Assembly (NCBI RefSeq): GCF_029953285.1
Contig: NZ_JASAOI010000049.1
Location: 1 to 56,869 of the forward strand
DNA from: Yinghuangia seranimata
GTDB taxonomy: Bacteria; Actinomycetota; Actinomycetes; Streptomycetales; Streptomycetaceae
Direction: 5' to 3'
DNA length: 56,869 nucleotides
Program-made: the position numbers and the translations under genes
Part shown: positions 27,296 through 35,459 of the stretch, piece after piece
How the letters are laid out: each line of letters begins with the position of its first letter
Numbering within the stretch: position 1 is the first letter of the stretch
Notes under the pieces: model-generated
What the model was told of the DNA's origin: nothing
The model's database searches: none
The model's input: the letters and a program-made list of their open reading frames with translations, nothing else

Positions 27296-28483
27296 GTGGA
27301 CTTCGAACTGACTCCCGATCAGCGCACTTTCGCCGACAAGGTGAAGCGCTTCCTCGACGAAAACGACGATCCCGAGGTGTTCGACGTCACCCGGGAGAAC
27401 ATGGCCCAGATCGTCGACACCCCCGCCCGCCGCGCCTTCATGCGCAAGATCGCCGACCAGGGCTGGCTCGGCATCACCTGGCCCGAGAAATGGGGCGGCC
27501 AGGACGGCGACGGAATCTACGAGTACATCCTCAACGAGGCCCTCGCCGGCCGCGGCGGCCCGCAGATCGGCAAGGGCGTCGGCATCATCGGCAAGACGCT
27601 GCTCGCCGTCGGCAGCGAGAAGCTCAAGGCCGAGTTCCTGCCCAAGATCCTCAACAACGAGGTCGAGTTCGCGGTCGGCTACAGCGAACCGGAGGCCGGC
27701 TCCGACGCCGCCTCCATGAAGCTGCGCGCCACCCGTGACGACGAGCGCGGCGGCTGGGTGCTCAACGGCCAGAAGACCTGGACCACGTCGGCGCACTTCG
27801 CCGAGTGGTACTGGGTCGGCGCCCGGACCGACCCCGACGCCCCCAAGCACTACGGCATCACGCTGTTCCTCGTCCCACTCGACCACCCGGACGTCACCGT
27901 CCGGGGCATCTGGACGATGGGCGACGAGCGCACCAACGACGTGTTCTTCGACGACGTCTTCGTCCCGGACGACTACGTGGTCGGCGAGCTCAACAAGGGC
28001 TTCCAGTACATCTCGCAGGCGCTCGACCTCGAGCGCTTCACGATGTTCTCGTTCGCCCCCATCGAGCAGCGCCTCAACCTGCTGACCGACTACGTGAAGA
28101 CCGCGACGCGCGACGACGAGCCGCTCGCCGCCGACCCTGTGGTCCGCCAGAAGATGGCCACGCTGGCCACCGAGGCCGAGGTCGCCCGGCTGCTCGGGCT
28201 GCGCGTCGTCGCGGCCGCCGAGAAGGGCGGCGCGCCGCCCACCACCGAGGCGTCCGAGTACAAGCTGTACGCGACCGAGTTGTCCAAGCGGCTGGCCAAC
28301 GCCTCCATGGACCTCGGCGGCGCCGGCACCCAGCTCAAGGTCGGCACCGACGAGGCGCCGATGAAGGGCCGTGCCGAGTCGACGTACCGCTACACCGTGC
28401 TCGACACGATCGGCGGCGGCACCTCCGAGGTGCAGAAGAACATCATCTCCCGGCGCAAACTCGGCCTCCCGAAGAACTTCTGA
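27296..28483 (+). CDS. Acyl-CoA dehydrogenase (large-subunit type)
   Basis: A 395-residue flavoprotein, first gene of a five-gene operon. It has 'AVGYSEPEAGSDAASMKLRA' in the flavin-binding domain, 'KTWTTSAHFAEWYWVG', 'LDLERFTMFS' in the position of the catalytic Glu-Arg, and the closing 'GGGTSEVQKNIISRRKLG'. The GTG at 27296-27298 has CAGGAG five bases upstream; the ATG 45 nt earlier has none. The operon ends with a second dehydrogenase lacking this closing signature. The two probably form a heterotetramer, as in the ChsE1-ChsE2 steroid enzymes. Controlled by operator F. Confidence 0.87.
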   Translation: MDFELTPDQRTFADKVKRFLDENDDPEVFDVTRENMAQIVDTPARRAFMRKIADQGWLGITWPEKWGGQDGDGIYEYILNEALAGRGGPQIGKGVGIIGKTLLAVGSEKLKAEFLPKILNNEVEFAVGYSEPEAGSDAASMKLRATRDDERGGWVLNGQKTWTTSAHFAEWYWVGARTDPDAPKHYGITLFLVPLDHPDVTVRGIWTMGDERTNDVFFDDVFVPDDYVVGELNKGFQYISQALDLERFTMFSFAPIEQRLNLLTDYVKTATRDDEPLAADPVVRQKMATLATEAEVARLLGLRVVAAAEKGGAPPTTEASEYKLYATELSKRLANASMDLGGAGTQLKVGTDEAPMKGRAESTYRYTVLDTIGGGTSEVQKNIISRRKLGLPKNF

Positions 28484-28519
28484 CGGGCCGTCGAGGAAAC
28501 CGAGAGAAGAACCCCGACG

Positions 28520-29692
28520 ATGGGCACTGAGCTCCTCGAAGGCGTCACCGTGCTGGATCTGGCGAGCGTGGGCCCCGCGGCCCGCGCCTCGCGCTGGCTC
28601 GCCGACTACGGCGCGGACGTGGTGAAGGTCGGCCCCGTCCCCGCCAAGAGCGGCGTGCAGATCGCTCCTCCCTTCTTCTCGTACAGCGCACACCGCCGCA
28701 TGAAGCGGGTCCTGCTCGACATCAAGGCGCCGGAAGGCCGCGACGCGTTCCTCGCGCTCGCCGCCGAGGCCGACGTCGTGATCGAGAGCTTCCGGCCCGG
28801 CGTGGTGGACCGGCTCGGCATCGGGTACGCGGCGGTCTCCGCCGCCAACCCGGGCATCGTGTACTGCTCGACGTCCGGGTTCGGCCAGTCCGGCCCGAAG
28901 TCGCAGCAGGCCGGGCACGACCTGAACTACCTGGCCAGCGGCGGGTTCCTGCACCTGACCGGGGCCGGCCCGGACGGCGGGCCGCCGATCCCGGGCGCGA
29001 CCGTCGCGGACAGCGCCGGCGGCGGCATGCACGCCGTCATCGCGATCCTCGCGGCGCTGCACCACCGCGCCGCGTCCGGCGACGGCCTCGGCCGCCACCT
29101 GGACGTGTCGGTCGCGGACGGCGTCCTGGCGCTGATGGCGCTGTCCGTCGACGAGTTCCTGGCCACCGGCCAGGACGTCGAGGTCGGCTCCAACCTGCTG
29201 CTCGGCCGCTACGCCTGCTACGACACGTACCAGGCGGGCGACGGCAAGTGGCTCGCCGTCGCGGCCATCGAACCGCGGTTCTGGGCCAACCTGTGCGGCC
29301 TGCTCGGCCTCGACAAGTGGACCCGGCACCAGAACGACGACGCGGTGCAGGACGACATACGCCGCGACATGGCCGAGGTGTTCCGCACCAAGGACCGCGA
29401 CACGTGGGTCGCCGAGCTCGCGCCGGCCGACACCTGCGTGTCCGGCGTGCTGTCGGTGCCCGAGCTGGTCGAGGACGAACAGTTCGCCGCACGCGGCGCG
29501 TTCGTCACCGCGAAGCACCCCGCGCACGGCACCTTCCGGCAGATCGGCCCGGTGCTGGCGGGCATGGTTCCGGCCGACGAGCCGTACGTGTGCCGGGAGT
29601 CCGACGCGACCGACACCGACGAGCTGCTGGCCCGCGCCGGTCTCGCGGCCGACCGGATCAGCGCACTACGCGATCAAGGAGTGGTGGCGTGA
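28520..29692 (+). CDS. CoA-transferase family III, alpha-methylacyl-CoA racemase-like
   Basis: A 390-residue CaiB/BaiF-family protein. It aligns well with alpha-methylacyl-CoA racemase (MCR) of Mycobacterium, which interconverts (2R)- and (2S)-methylacyl-CoA. All four residues of the racemase active site are present: His133-Asp134 in 'GHDLNY' (MCR H126-D127), Asp164 in 'VADSAGGG' (MCR D156) and Glu251 in 'AIEPRFW' (MCR E241). The C-terminal 'CYDTYQAGDGKWLAVAA' also follows MCR. This makes racemase more likely than a true CoA-transferase. In a beta-oxidation operon it would prepare a methyl-branched side chain for the stereospecific dehydrogenase. Its stop overlaps the next start (GTGA). Confidence 0.83.
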   Translation: MGTELLEGVTVLDLASVGPAARASRWLADYGADVVKVGPVPAKSGVQIAPPFFSYSAHRRMKRVLLDIKAPEGRDAFLALAAEADVVIESFRPGVVDRLGIGYAAVSAANPGIVYCSTSGFGQSGPKSQQAGHDLNYLASGGFLHLTGAGPDGGPPIPGATVADSAGGGMHAVIAILAALHHRAASGDGLGRHLDVSVADGVLALMALSVDEFLATGQDVEVGSNLLLGRYACYDTYQAGDGKWLAVAAIEPRFWANLCGLLGLDKWTRHQNDDAVQDDIRRDMAEVFRTKDRDTWVAELAPADTCVSGVLSVPELVEDEQFAARGAFVTAKHPAHGTFRQIGPVLAGMVPADEPYVCRESDATDTDELLARAGLAADRISALRDQGVVA

Positions 29693-30225
29693 CAGAGCCG
29701 ACCCCGCTGGACGACACCCTCCCCGAGGACGTCGCCGCGCTCATCGGGCAGTACCAGTACGAGAAGACCGGCGACTTCCCGGTCGAACAGGGCTACGTGT
29801 GGACCAGCTGCGCGTCGGTCTTCAACGGCAACCCGGTCTACTGGGACGCCAAAGTCGCCGAAGAGGTGACCGGCGGGCCGATCTCGCCGCCGAGCCTGCT
29901 GTCCGCGTACGCCCGCCCGCACTACTGGGCGCCCGGCGCGGAGGGCGAACAGCTTTCCCTCCAGGTGCACTTCGACCTCAAGAAGCGCTTCGGCCTGCCC
30001 GAGGCGATCATGACCGACAACACCAACGTGTTCTACGAGCCGGTGCGGATGGGCGACCTGATCCGCTCGCGCCAGGTGCTCAAGTCGGTCAGCGGCGAGA
30101 AGCGCACCAAGCTCGGCATCGGCCGGTTCTGGGTGATCGACGTGGAGTACCACAACCAGAACGGCGAGCTGCTGGGCACCGAGTCGTACACCGGCTATGG
30201 CTACCGCAGGGAGGCGTCGGCATGA
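29689..30225 (+). CDS. MaoC/FAS1-like dehydratase, hot-dog subunit 1
   Basis: A 178-residue hot-dog fold protein of the FAS1-like dehydratase type ('VTGGPISPPSLLSAYARPHYW', 'TNVFYEPVRMGDLIRSRQVL'). It starts with GTG overlapping the racemase gene and is coupled by ATGA to a second hot-dog gene. Such pairs form heteromeric enoyl-CoA hydratases; one subunit usually carries the Asp/His catalytic pair. In this subunit I do not see the classical hydratase-2 motif, so it may be the structural or substrate-binding partner. It would act after the operon's dehydrogenase. Confidence 0.8.
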   Translation: MTEPTPLDDTLPEDVAALIGQYQYEKTGDFPVEQGYVWTSCASVFNGNPVYWDAKVAEEVTGGPISPPSLLSAYARPHYWAPGAEGEQLSLQVHFDLKKRFGLPEAIMTDNTNVFYEPVRMGDLIRSRQVLKSVSGEKRTKLGIGRFWVIDVEYHNQNGELLGTESYTGYGYRREASA

Positions 30226-30707
30226 CGACCACCGCATCGGCGCTGACGCTCGACCAGGTGAAGGTCGGCGACACGCTGCCCGAACTGGCCCACGACGTCA
30301 CCGCGACGACCGTCATCCTCGGCGCGCTCGCGTCGCGCGACTGGCGGCCCATGCACCACGACTCCAAGTTCGCCGTGGAACGCCAGGGCGTGCAGGACAT
30401 CTTCCTCAACACCCCCAACCAGGGCGCCTGGTTCGAGCGGTACCTCACCGACTGGACCGGCCCCAAGGGCCGCATCGGCCGCGTCGTGTTCCGCATGACG
30501 TCGCCGGTGTTCCCCGGCGACCGCATGGTCTACAACGCGACCGTCAAGGACGTCTCCACCGACGGGTCCGGCTGCGGCTGGGTCACCCTCGACGTGTCCC
30601 TGACGGTGGACGGCAAGCCCAAGACCACGTGCGAGGCCCGGGTCGCCGTCCCGGTGTCCGACGACGACAACCCGTGGGACCGGCGCGGCGAGCGCTGGAC
30701 CCCGTGA
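30222..30707 (+). CDS. MaoC-like dehydratase, hot-dog subunit 2
   Basis: A 161-residue hot-dog protein whose central 'ALASRDWRPMHHDSKFAVERQG' at about residues 36-57 is the hydratase-2 catalytic region (Asp followed by His). 'IGRVVFRMTSPVFPGDRMVYNATVK' gives the typical second half. With the preceding subunit it resembles the ChsH1-ChsH2 arrangement of actinobacterial steroid side-chain hydratases, although ChsH2 carries an extra DUF35 domain not found here. The ATG overlaps the previous stop as ATGA, so equal amounts of both subunits are expected. Confidence 0.82.
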   Translation: MTTTASALTLDQVKVGDTLPELAHDVTATTVILGALASRDWRPMHHDSKFAVERQGVQDIFLNTPNQGAWFERYLTDWTGPKGRIGRVVFRMTSPVFPGDRMVYNATVKDVSTDGSGCGWVTLDVSLTVDGKPKTTCEARVAVPVSDDDNPWDRRGERWTP

Positions 30708-30723
30708 CGCGGAAGGAGCTTCG

Positions 30724-31851
30724 ATGGACCTCGAATTCAGCGACGAGCAGGAAGTCCTCCGCGAGACCGTGCGCGGCCTCGCCGCACGGCACGCCGACCT
30801 CGGCGTCGTGCGCGCGATGGAGGACGACGAGAAGGGCTACCCGGCCGACTTCTGGGCCAAGCTCGGCGAGAGCGGCCTGACCGGGCTCACCATCCCGGAG
30901 AAGTGGGGCGGCTCGGAGATGTCGTTCCTGGACGCGGTCGTCGTCTACGACGAACTCGGCCGCGCCCTGTCCCCGTCCCCGCACTTCGTCAGCTCGGTCG
31001 TCGCGGGCGGCGTGCTGACGGCCGCGGGCAGCGACGAGCAGCGCCAGGAGTGGCTGCCCAAGATCGCCTCCGGCGAGGCCGTGGTGACCACCGGGTGGCT
31101 CGAGCCCGACCGTGGCTTCGGGCCCAAGGGCGTCGCGCTGGCCGCCACGCCGGACGGCGACGGGTGGCTGCTCACCGGCACCAAGCGGCATGTGCCGTAC
31201 GCCGATTCGGCCGACCGCGTGCTGGTGCTCGCGCGCACCGGCGGCGAGCCGACCGACGTCACGCTGTTCCTGGTCGACCCGGCCGCGGACGGCGTCACGC
31301 TCACCGCGCAGCGCACGGTCGCGTCCGACGTGCAGCACCGCCTCGACCTGGCCGGCGTCCGCGTCGGCCCGGACGACGTCGTGGGCACCGTCGGCGGCGG
31401 CTGGCCGGTGTGGTCGGACGTCCTGCACGACGGCGTCATCCTGCTGGCCGCCCAGGCCGTCGGCGGCGCCCGGCGGGTGCTGGAGATCACCGTCGAGTAC
31501 GCCAAGACCCGCAAGCAGTTCGACAAGCCGCTGGGCGCCTTCCAGGCGATCGCCCACGACCTGTCGGACGCGGTCACCGCCGTCGACGGCGCCGAGACCC
31601 TCGTGTGGGAGGCGGCGTGGGCGCGCGACACAGGGCGCGGCGTCGAGAAGCTCGCGCCGATGGCCAAGCTGTTCGCGTGCAAGACCTACCGTGAGGTCAG
31701 CGACCTCGCGGTGCACGTGCACGGCGGCATGGGCTTCACCGTCGAGTGCGACGTCCAGCTGTTCTTCCGGCGCGCCAAGTCCCTTCAGCTGAACTGGTGG
31801 GACGACCGCTACCTGGAGGAACTCGTGGCGGCGCAGCTCCTGGACGCCTGA
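30724..31851 (+). CDS. Acyl-CoA dehydrogenase (small-subunit type)
   Basis: A 375-residue dehydrogenase closing the operon. It has 'MDLEFSDEQEVLRETVRGL' at the N-terminus, a shortened flavin-binding region ('WLEPDRGFGPKG' where others have 'SEPGAGSDL'), and the C-terminal 'VHVHGGMGFTVECDVQLFFRRA'. This is the pattern of the partner subunits in heterotetrameric dehydrogenases, where one subunit has lost part of the FAD site. It begins 16 nt after the hydratase with GGAAGGAG before the ATG. Pairing with the first gene of the operon is inferred. Confidence 0.86.
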   Translation: MDLEFSDEQEVLRETVRGLAARHADLGVVRAMEDDEKGYPADFWAKLGESGLTGLTIPEKWGGSEMSFLDAVVVYDELGRALSPSPHFVSSVVAGGVLTAAGSDEQRQEWLPKIASGEAVVTTGWLEPDRGFGPKGVALAATPDGDGWLLTGTKRHVPYADSADRVLVLARTGGEPTDVTLFLVDPAADGVTLTAQRTVASDVQHRLDLAGVRVGPDDVVGTVGGGWPVWSDVLHDGVILLAAQAVGGARRVLEITVEYAKTRKQFDKPLGAFQAIAHDLSDAVTAVDGAETLVWEAAWARDTGRGVEKLAPMAKLFACKTYREVSDLAVHVHGGMGFTVECDVQLFFRRAKSLQLNWWDDRYLEELVAAQLLDA

Positions 31852-31866
31852 CGACACTCCTCTCAT

Positions 31867-31900
31867 GGTGGCCGCGCACCGGATTCGGTGCGCGGCCACC
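31867..31900. terminator. 14-bp perfect hairpin between convergent genes
   Basis: GGTGGCCGCGCACC (31867-31880) pairs fully with 31887-31900 around a 6-nt loop. It lies between the acyl-CoA dehydrogenase stop (31851) and the nitric oxide synthase stop (31955). Confidence 0.8.
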
Positions 31901-31954
31901 GCGCTGTTTCACGGGCCTTCGCGTGACGGAAGGCGGATCACCCGCGGGCGGGCC

Positions 31955-33163
31955 TCACCCCTCGCGGACCGGGGTCTCCCCTCGCGCGCGCTGCACCGCT
32001 TCGTCGTCGAGGACGAACGCCGGCCGCAACTCCGCCTCGTCGTAGGCGTCGTAGTAGCGGTGGTACACCGGCGTCAGCCCGCCCGACACCGGCGGAACGA
32101 TCCAGCTCCAGTCCGCGGGGCACCCCCGGCCCGCGTCCTCCTCACGGCCGAGGTGGCGCAGGAACCGCTCGGACTCCGTGTGGTGGTCGGTGATCGCCGC
32201 GCCGGCGGTGTCGAACGAGTGCAGGACCGCACGGTTCAGCTCGACCAGTGCGCGGTCGCGCCACAGCGTGCGTTCGCTGGAGGTGTCCAGGCCCAGCAGC
32301 CGCGCGAGGTCCGGCAGGACGTCGTACCGGTCGGCGTCGACGAGGTTCCGGGCGCCGATCTCCGTCTGCATGTACCAGCCGTTGAACGGCGCCGCGCCGT
32401 ACGTGACTCCGCCGATCTCCAGGCGCATGTTCGCGATCGCGGGCACCGCGTGCCAGCGCAGGTCAAGTTCGGCGACCTGCGGGTACTCGGGGTGGGTGAT
32501 GGGCACTTCGTGCACCGCGTTGCGCGGCAGCGGGAACCACCGCACGCCGTCCCGCTCGTGCTCCACGATCAGCGGCAGGACGTCGAACCGGCCGCCGGGA
32601 CCGCGCCAGCCCAGGCTGCGGGCGTACGTGGTGATGCCGCTGGTGCGGCCGTCGCCGACGCGCGTGCCGTCCGGCATGACGTACCCGGCGTACCGGACGA
32701 GCTGTTCGTTCCAGATCCGCGGCCCGGCCTGGTCCGGGGTGTCCGGCGCGAAGACGGTGATGGTCGGGCGTATGCGGCCGCCGCGCCAGGTGGAGCGGAG
32801 GTGCTCGACGCACTCGGCGGCGACGTCCCCGACCCGGAACATGCCGCGCCGGTCGCGTATGTGCAGGCTGTTCCAGTAGAGGCGGCCTATGCAGCGCGCC
32901 GAGTTGCGCCAGGCGACCCGTGCGCCCCACGTCAGTTCGTCGAGGGTGTGGGTGTACGTGCCGGACCTGTCGATCTGTGTGCGCACCTCGCGCCAGCGCG
33001 CCTCGAACGCCTCCTCGCCCCGGCCCGCGGCGGCCGTCTCGCGGTGGAAGCCGGCGAGGAACTCACGGGCCTCGTCGGGGTCGGCGACGCCGCGCTTCGC
33101 GGCGGGAGCGGGGGCCGGCGACGGGATGGCGGTCGCGGCGGCGTGGTCGGTGTCGGTGCTCAC
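31955..33163 (-). CDS. nos: Nitric oxide synthase, oxygenase domain
   Basis: A 402-residue bacterial nitric oxide synthase that makes NO and citrulline from arginine. The haem-thiolate motif 'WRNSARCIGRLYW' places the haem-ligating Cys at residue 91. The arginine-binding Glu is residue 268 in 'GWYMQTEIG'. 'RWHAVPAIANMRLEIGG' is also typical. It has no reductase domain, as usual for bacterial enzymes, but the gene directly upstream encodes a flavohaemoglobin-type reductase. I use the GTG at 33161-33163 with GAGGA upstream; an ATG 78 nt earlier would overlap the neighbouring gene. The N-terminal 30 residues are Pro/Ala-rich and probably disordered. Confidence 0.93.
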   Translation of the reverse strand: MSTDTDHAAATAIPSPAPAPAAKRGVADPDEAREFLAGFHRETAAAGRGEEAFEARWREVRTQIDRSGTYTHTLDELTWGARVAWRNSARCIGRLYWNSLHIRDRRGMFRVGDVAAECVEHLRSTWRGGRIRPTITVFAPDTPDQAGPRIWNEQLVRYAGYVMPDGTRVGDGRTSGITTYARSLGWRGPGGRFDVLPLIVEHERDGVRWFPLPRNAVHEVPITHPEYPQVAELDLRWHAVPAIANMRLEIGGVTYGAAPFNGWYMQTEIGARNLVDADRYDVLPDLARLLGLDTSSERTLWRDRALVELNRAVLHSFDTAGAAITDHHTESERFLRHLGREEDAGRGCPADWSWIVPPVSGGLTPVYHRYYDAYDEAELRPAFVLDDEAVQRARGETPVREG

Positions 33164-33218
33164 GGTCGTCCTCAGCGGGGCCAGGTCTCGGGCGGGGCAA
33201 CCCGTAGGGCGGGCGGGG

Positions 33219-34451
33219 TCAGTACGCATTGGCGCGCTCACGGGAGTCGCGGCCGCGCGGTGCCTCGGCGGCCGCGGACGGCGGCACCCCGAACCCGAGG
33301 GTCACCGGGTCGTGGTGGATCTGCTCGGCGGGCAGGCCGAGCCTCCGCAGCACCCGGGAGCTCTCCAGCACCATTTCGGGCGGACCGCTCAGGTACGCGT
33401 CGCAGCCGTAGAACGGCCCGTACTCGGCCAGTACGTCGGCGATGGCGCCGCTGATGCCGGCCAGCGCCACGTCGTCGACGGCGGGGCGGACCTTCAGCCA
33501 CGACACGCGCTGCGCGAGTCGCAGCAGGTCGTCGAGGCCGTACAGCCCGCTGTGCGTGCTCGCGCCGTAGAACACGTCGACGAAGCGGTCGGACCCGACG
33601 TAGGCGATCTCCTCGACGATCGCCCTCAGCGGTGCGAGGCCCGTGCCGCCGGCCACACACAGGACCGGGTGGACCTGGCGGTGGTCGACGACCATCTCGC
33701 CCTGCGCGGGCCCGAGTTTGACGCGGTCGCCGACACGGGCCTTGCGCACAAGGGCGTTGCTCACCCAGCCGGCCGGGACGGCGCGGACGTGGAACGTCAA
33801 CAGGCCGTTCCCGTCAGGTGCGTTGGCGATCGAGTAGGCCCGCCAGACGCGTGGCCACCAGGGCGTCTCGACGGTCGCGTACTGGCCGGCCCGGTAGGGG
33901 TAGTGCGCGTCGGGCCGTACGGTCACCACCGCGATGTCGTCGGCGGGGCGCTCGTGCGCCACGATCTCGCCCGCCCAGTGCGCGGGGTTGACGGCGGCGT
34001 CCAGGTCGGCGGCCCCGGTCATGAGCCCGGCGGCCGCGGTGTAGGCACGGCCCCAGGCGTCGGCGACGGCCTGGTTCCAGGTGTCGCCCGAGTAGCGGGC
34101 GAGCGCCGCGACCAGGCACTCGCCGACGAGGGTGTAGTGCTCGGCGAGCACGTCGAACTTGCGGTGGTCGCGTCCGAGTCGGCCGAGGTATCCGGAGAGC
34201 GCCTCGGCGTTCTCCAGGTCCCCGACGATACGGACGAGCGCTTGGACGAGGCGGTCGCGTTGGGTGTCCATCGCGGGCGGGAAGAGCTCGCGCAGGCTCG
34301 GTTCCCGGAGGAACAGCAGCGCGTAGAAGTGTGATGTCAGCTCGCCCGCCCGCGGGGCGACCACCTCCAGGTTGGCACGTATGAGTTCGGCGTCGTTCTC
34401 AGACAATTTCGCCCCATTGCTCCACCCCCAACGGCAAGCGGCGATGCGCAT
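33219..34451 (-). CDS. Flavohaemoglobin-like globin/FAD/NAD(P)H oxidoreductase
   Basis: A protein of about 410 residues with three parts. The globin domain covers roughly residues 15-150 ('LTSHFYALLFLREPSLRELFP' with the B10 Tyr; 'GRDHRKFDVLAEHYTLVGE' with the proximal His). An FAD domain follows ('YRAGQYATVE', 'RAYSIANAP'). The NAD(P)H domain has 'VAGGTGLAPLRAI'. Flavohaemoglobins turn NO and O2 into nitrate. Here the gene lies just upstream of nitric oxide synthase in one operon, 55 nt apart. It may protect against the NO made, or pass electrons to the synthase. The start is uncertain: ATG at 34449-34451, or TTG nearer the globin, and SD support is weak for both. Confidence 0.85.
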   Translation of the reverse strand: MRIAACRWGWSNGAKLSENDAELIRANLEVVAPRAGELTSHFYALLFLREPSLRELFPPAMDTQRDRLVQALVRIVGDLENAEALSGYLGRLGRDHRKFDVLAEHYTLVGECLVAALARYSGDTWNQAVADAWGRAYTAAAGLMTGAADLDAAVNPAHWAGEIVAHERPADDIAVVTVRPDAHYPYRAGQYATVETPWWPRVWRAYSIANAPDGNGLLTFHVRAVPAGWVSNALVRKARVGDRVKLGPAQGEMVVDHRQVHPVLCVAGGTGLAPLRAIVEEIAYVGSDRFVDVFYGASTHSGLYGLDDLLRLAQRVSWLKVRPAVDDVALAGISGAIADVLAEYGPFYGCDAYLSGPPEMVLESSRVLRRLGLPAEQIHHDPVTLGFGVPPSAAAEAPRGRDSRERANAY

Positions 34452-34606
34452 CGGCAGCCCGCCACGAGGTCGTCGCTTTGGGCTACTGATCAACCACCCT
34501 CCATGTGTTCGGCGGGGCGGCGCAAGTCTCGGGACCGGTTCTTCACGGCGTGCGGGGGAAGTCGGCTAAGTCGCGGATCTCCGGGTTACGCGCGTCATGA
34601 CAAATC

Positions 34607-34616
34607 CATACGTATG
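34607..34616. promoter_or_regulatory. Palindrome CATACGTATG upstream of the NO operon
   Basis: A perfect 10-bp dyad followed directly by a repeat of its half, CGTATG (34617-34622), in an AT-richer patch about 155 bp upstream of the flavohaemoglobin start. It may be an operator for this operon or for the membrane gene downstream on the other side. No regulator is known. Confidence 0.35.
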
Positions 34617-34642
34617 CGTATGTTACGCCGAACGGGTGGGGG

Positions 34643-35281
34643 TCAGACCGCCTCGGCGGTCGGGCCCGGGCGGGTGGCCAGCGTGCTGCCGAGCTGGCGG
34701 ACCAGCGACCCCACCGCGACGAAGAGCACCAGCAGCAGGAAGACCGCCCCGGTCACCCGTCCGTAGCCGCCGTTGCCCACGGCCGGGTCGAGGAACGGGT
34801 ACGGGTAGTCGCCCGTCGCCGCCCCGCGGATCAGGGCGTACGCCGTGTAGGCGAGCGGGAACACCAGCCAGCCCGCGGCGTCCTGGTAGCTCACGGGGCG
34901 GCTCGGCGGGGTCAGGAGCCAGTCCGCCGCGAGGACGAGCGGGAGGACGCCGTCCATCACCGTGGTGGCCCAGGGCACGGCCAGTGTGCTCGGCTGGGTG
35001 ACCGGCAGGAGGCCGAAGACGATGCCGGGGACCGCCAGGTAAAGGACGACCGCCCCGCGCACGTTGTCCAGGAGCCGGCTGGGCGCCCCGTCGGGCGGCT
35101 CCCGCAGGCCCTGCACGCCGAGGTACAGCAGCAGGGCGCACGACGCGGCCGCCGCGAGGACGGTGAAGTCACTGACGAAAGCGCCGGCCGTGGGTGCCTC
35201 CACGGCGGCGGCGCCGAGGGCGGCGGCCGCGAGCAGGCCGAAGACGACACGCAGCACGTTGACCCACATGCGTCCGGTCAT
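34643..35281 (-). CDS. Pr6Pr-family integral membrane protein
   Basis: A 212-residue protein with about six hydrophobic segments, of the Pr6Pr family of unknown function. The family pattern is visible: 'PWATTVMDGVLPLVLAADWLL', 'WLVFPLAYTAYALIRG', and 'YPYPFLDPAVGNGGYG' before the last helix. The gene stands between the flavohaemoglobin promoter region and a dehydrogenase operon, separated from the latter by a strong hairpin. No partner or substrate is apparent. Confidence 0.8.
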   Translation of the reverse strand: MTGRMWVNVLRVVFGLLAAAALGAAAVEAPTAGAFVSDFTVLAAAASCALLLYLGVQGLREPPDGAPSRLLDNVRGAVVLYLAVPGIVFGLLPVTQPSTLAVPWATTVMDGVLPLVLAADWLLTPPSRPVSYQDAAGWLVFPLAYTAYALIRGAATGDYPYPFLDPAVGNGGYGRVTGAVFLLLVLFVAVGSLVRQLGSTLATRPGPTAEAV

Positions 35282-35394
35282 GCCAGCACTTCCTCAGGGC
35301 CCGTCGGGTGTCGTCCCCACCACGATGCCCGTCGGCGGGCGAGTCGGCGACACGGGCGGCCGCGGCGCCCGGCCCGAACCGTCCCCGGACACGG

Positions 35395-35432
35395 CTGTGC
35401 GCGGGGCCGGCCGGAGCCGGTCCCGCGCACAG
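35395..35432 (-). terminator. Long hairpin after the paired dehydrogenase operon
   Basis: CTGTGCGCGGG (35395-35405) pairs fully with 35422-35432, and the stem continues inward for about five more pairs. It lies 28 nt beyond the stop at 35460. Confidence 0.75.
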
Positions 35433-35459
35433 TCCGCAGTGGTACCGCGGCCGCGTCAC

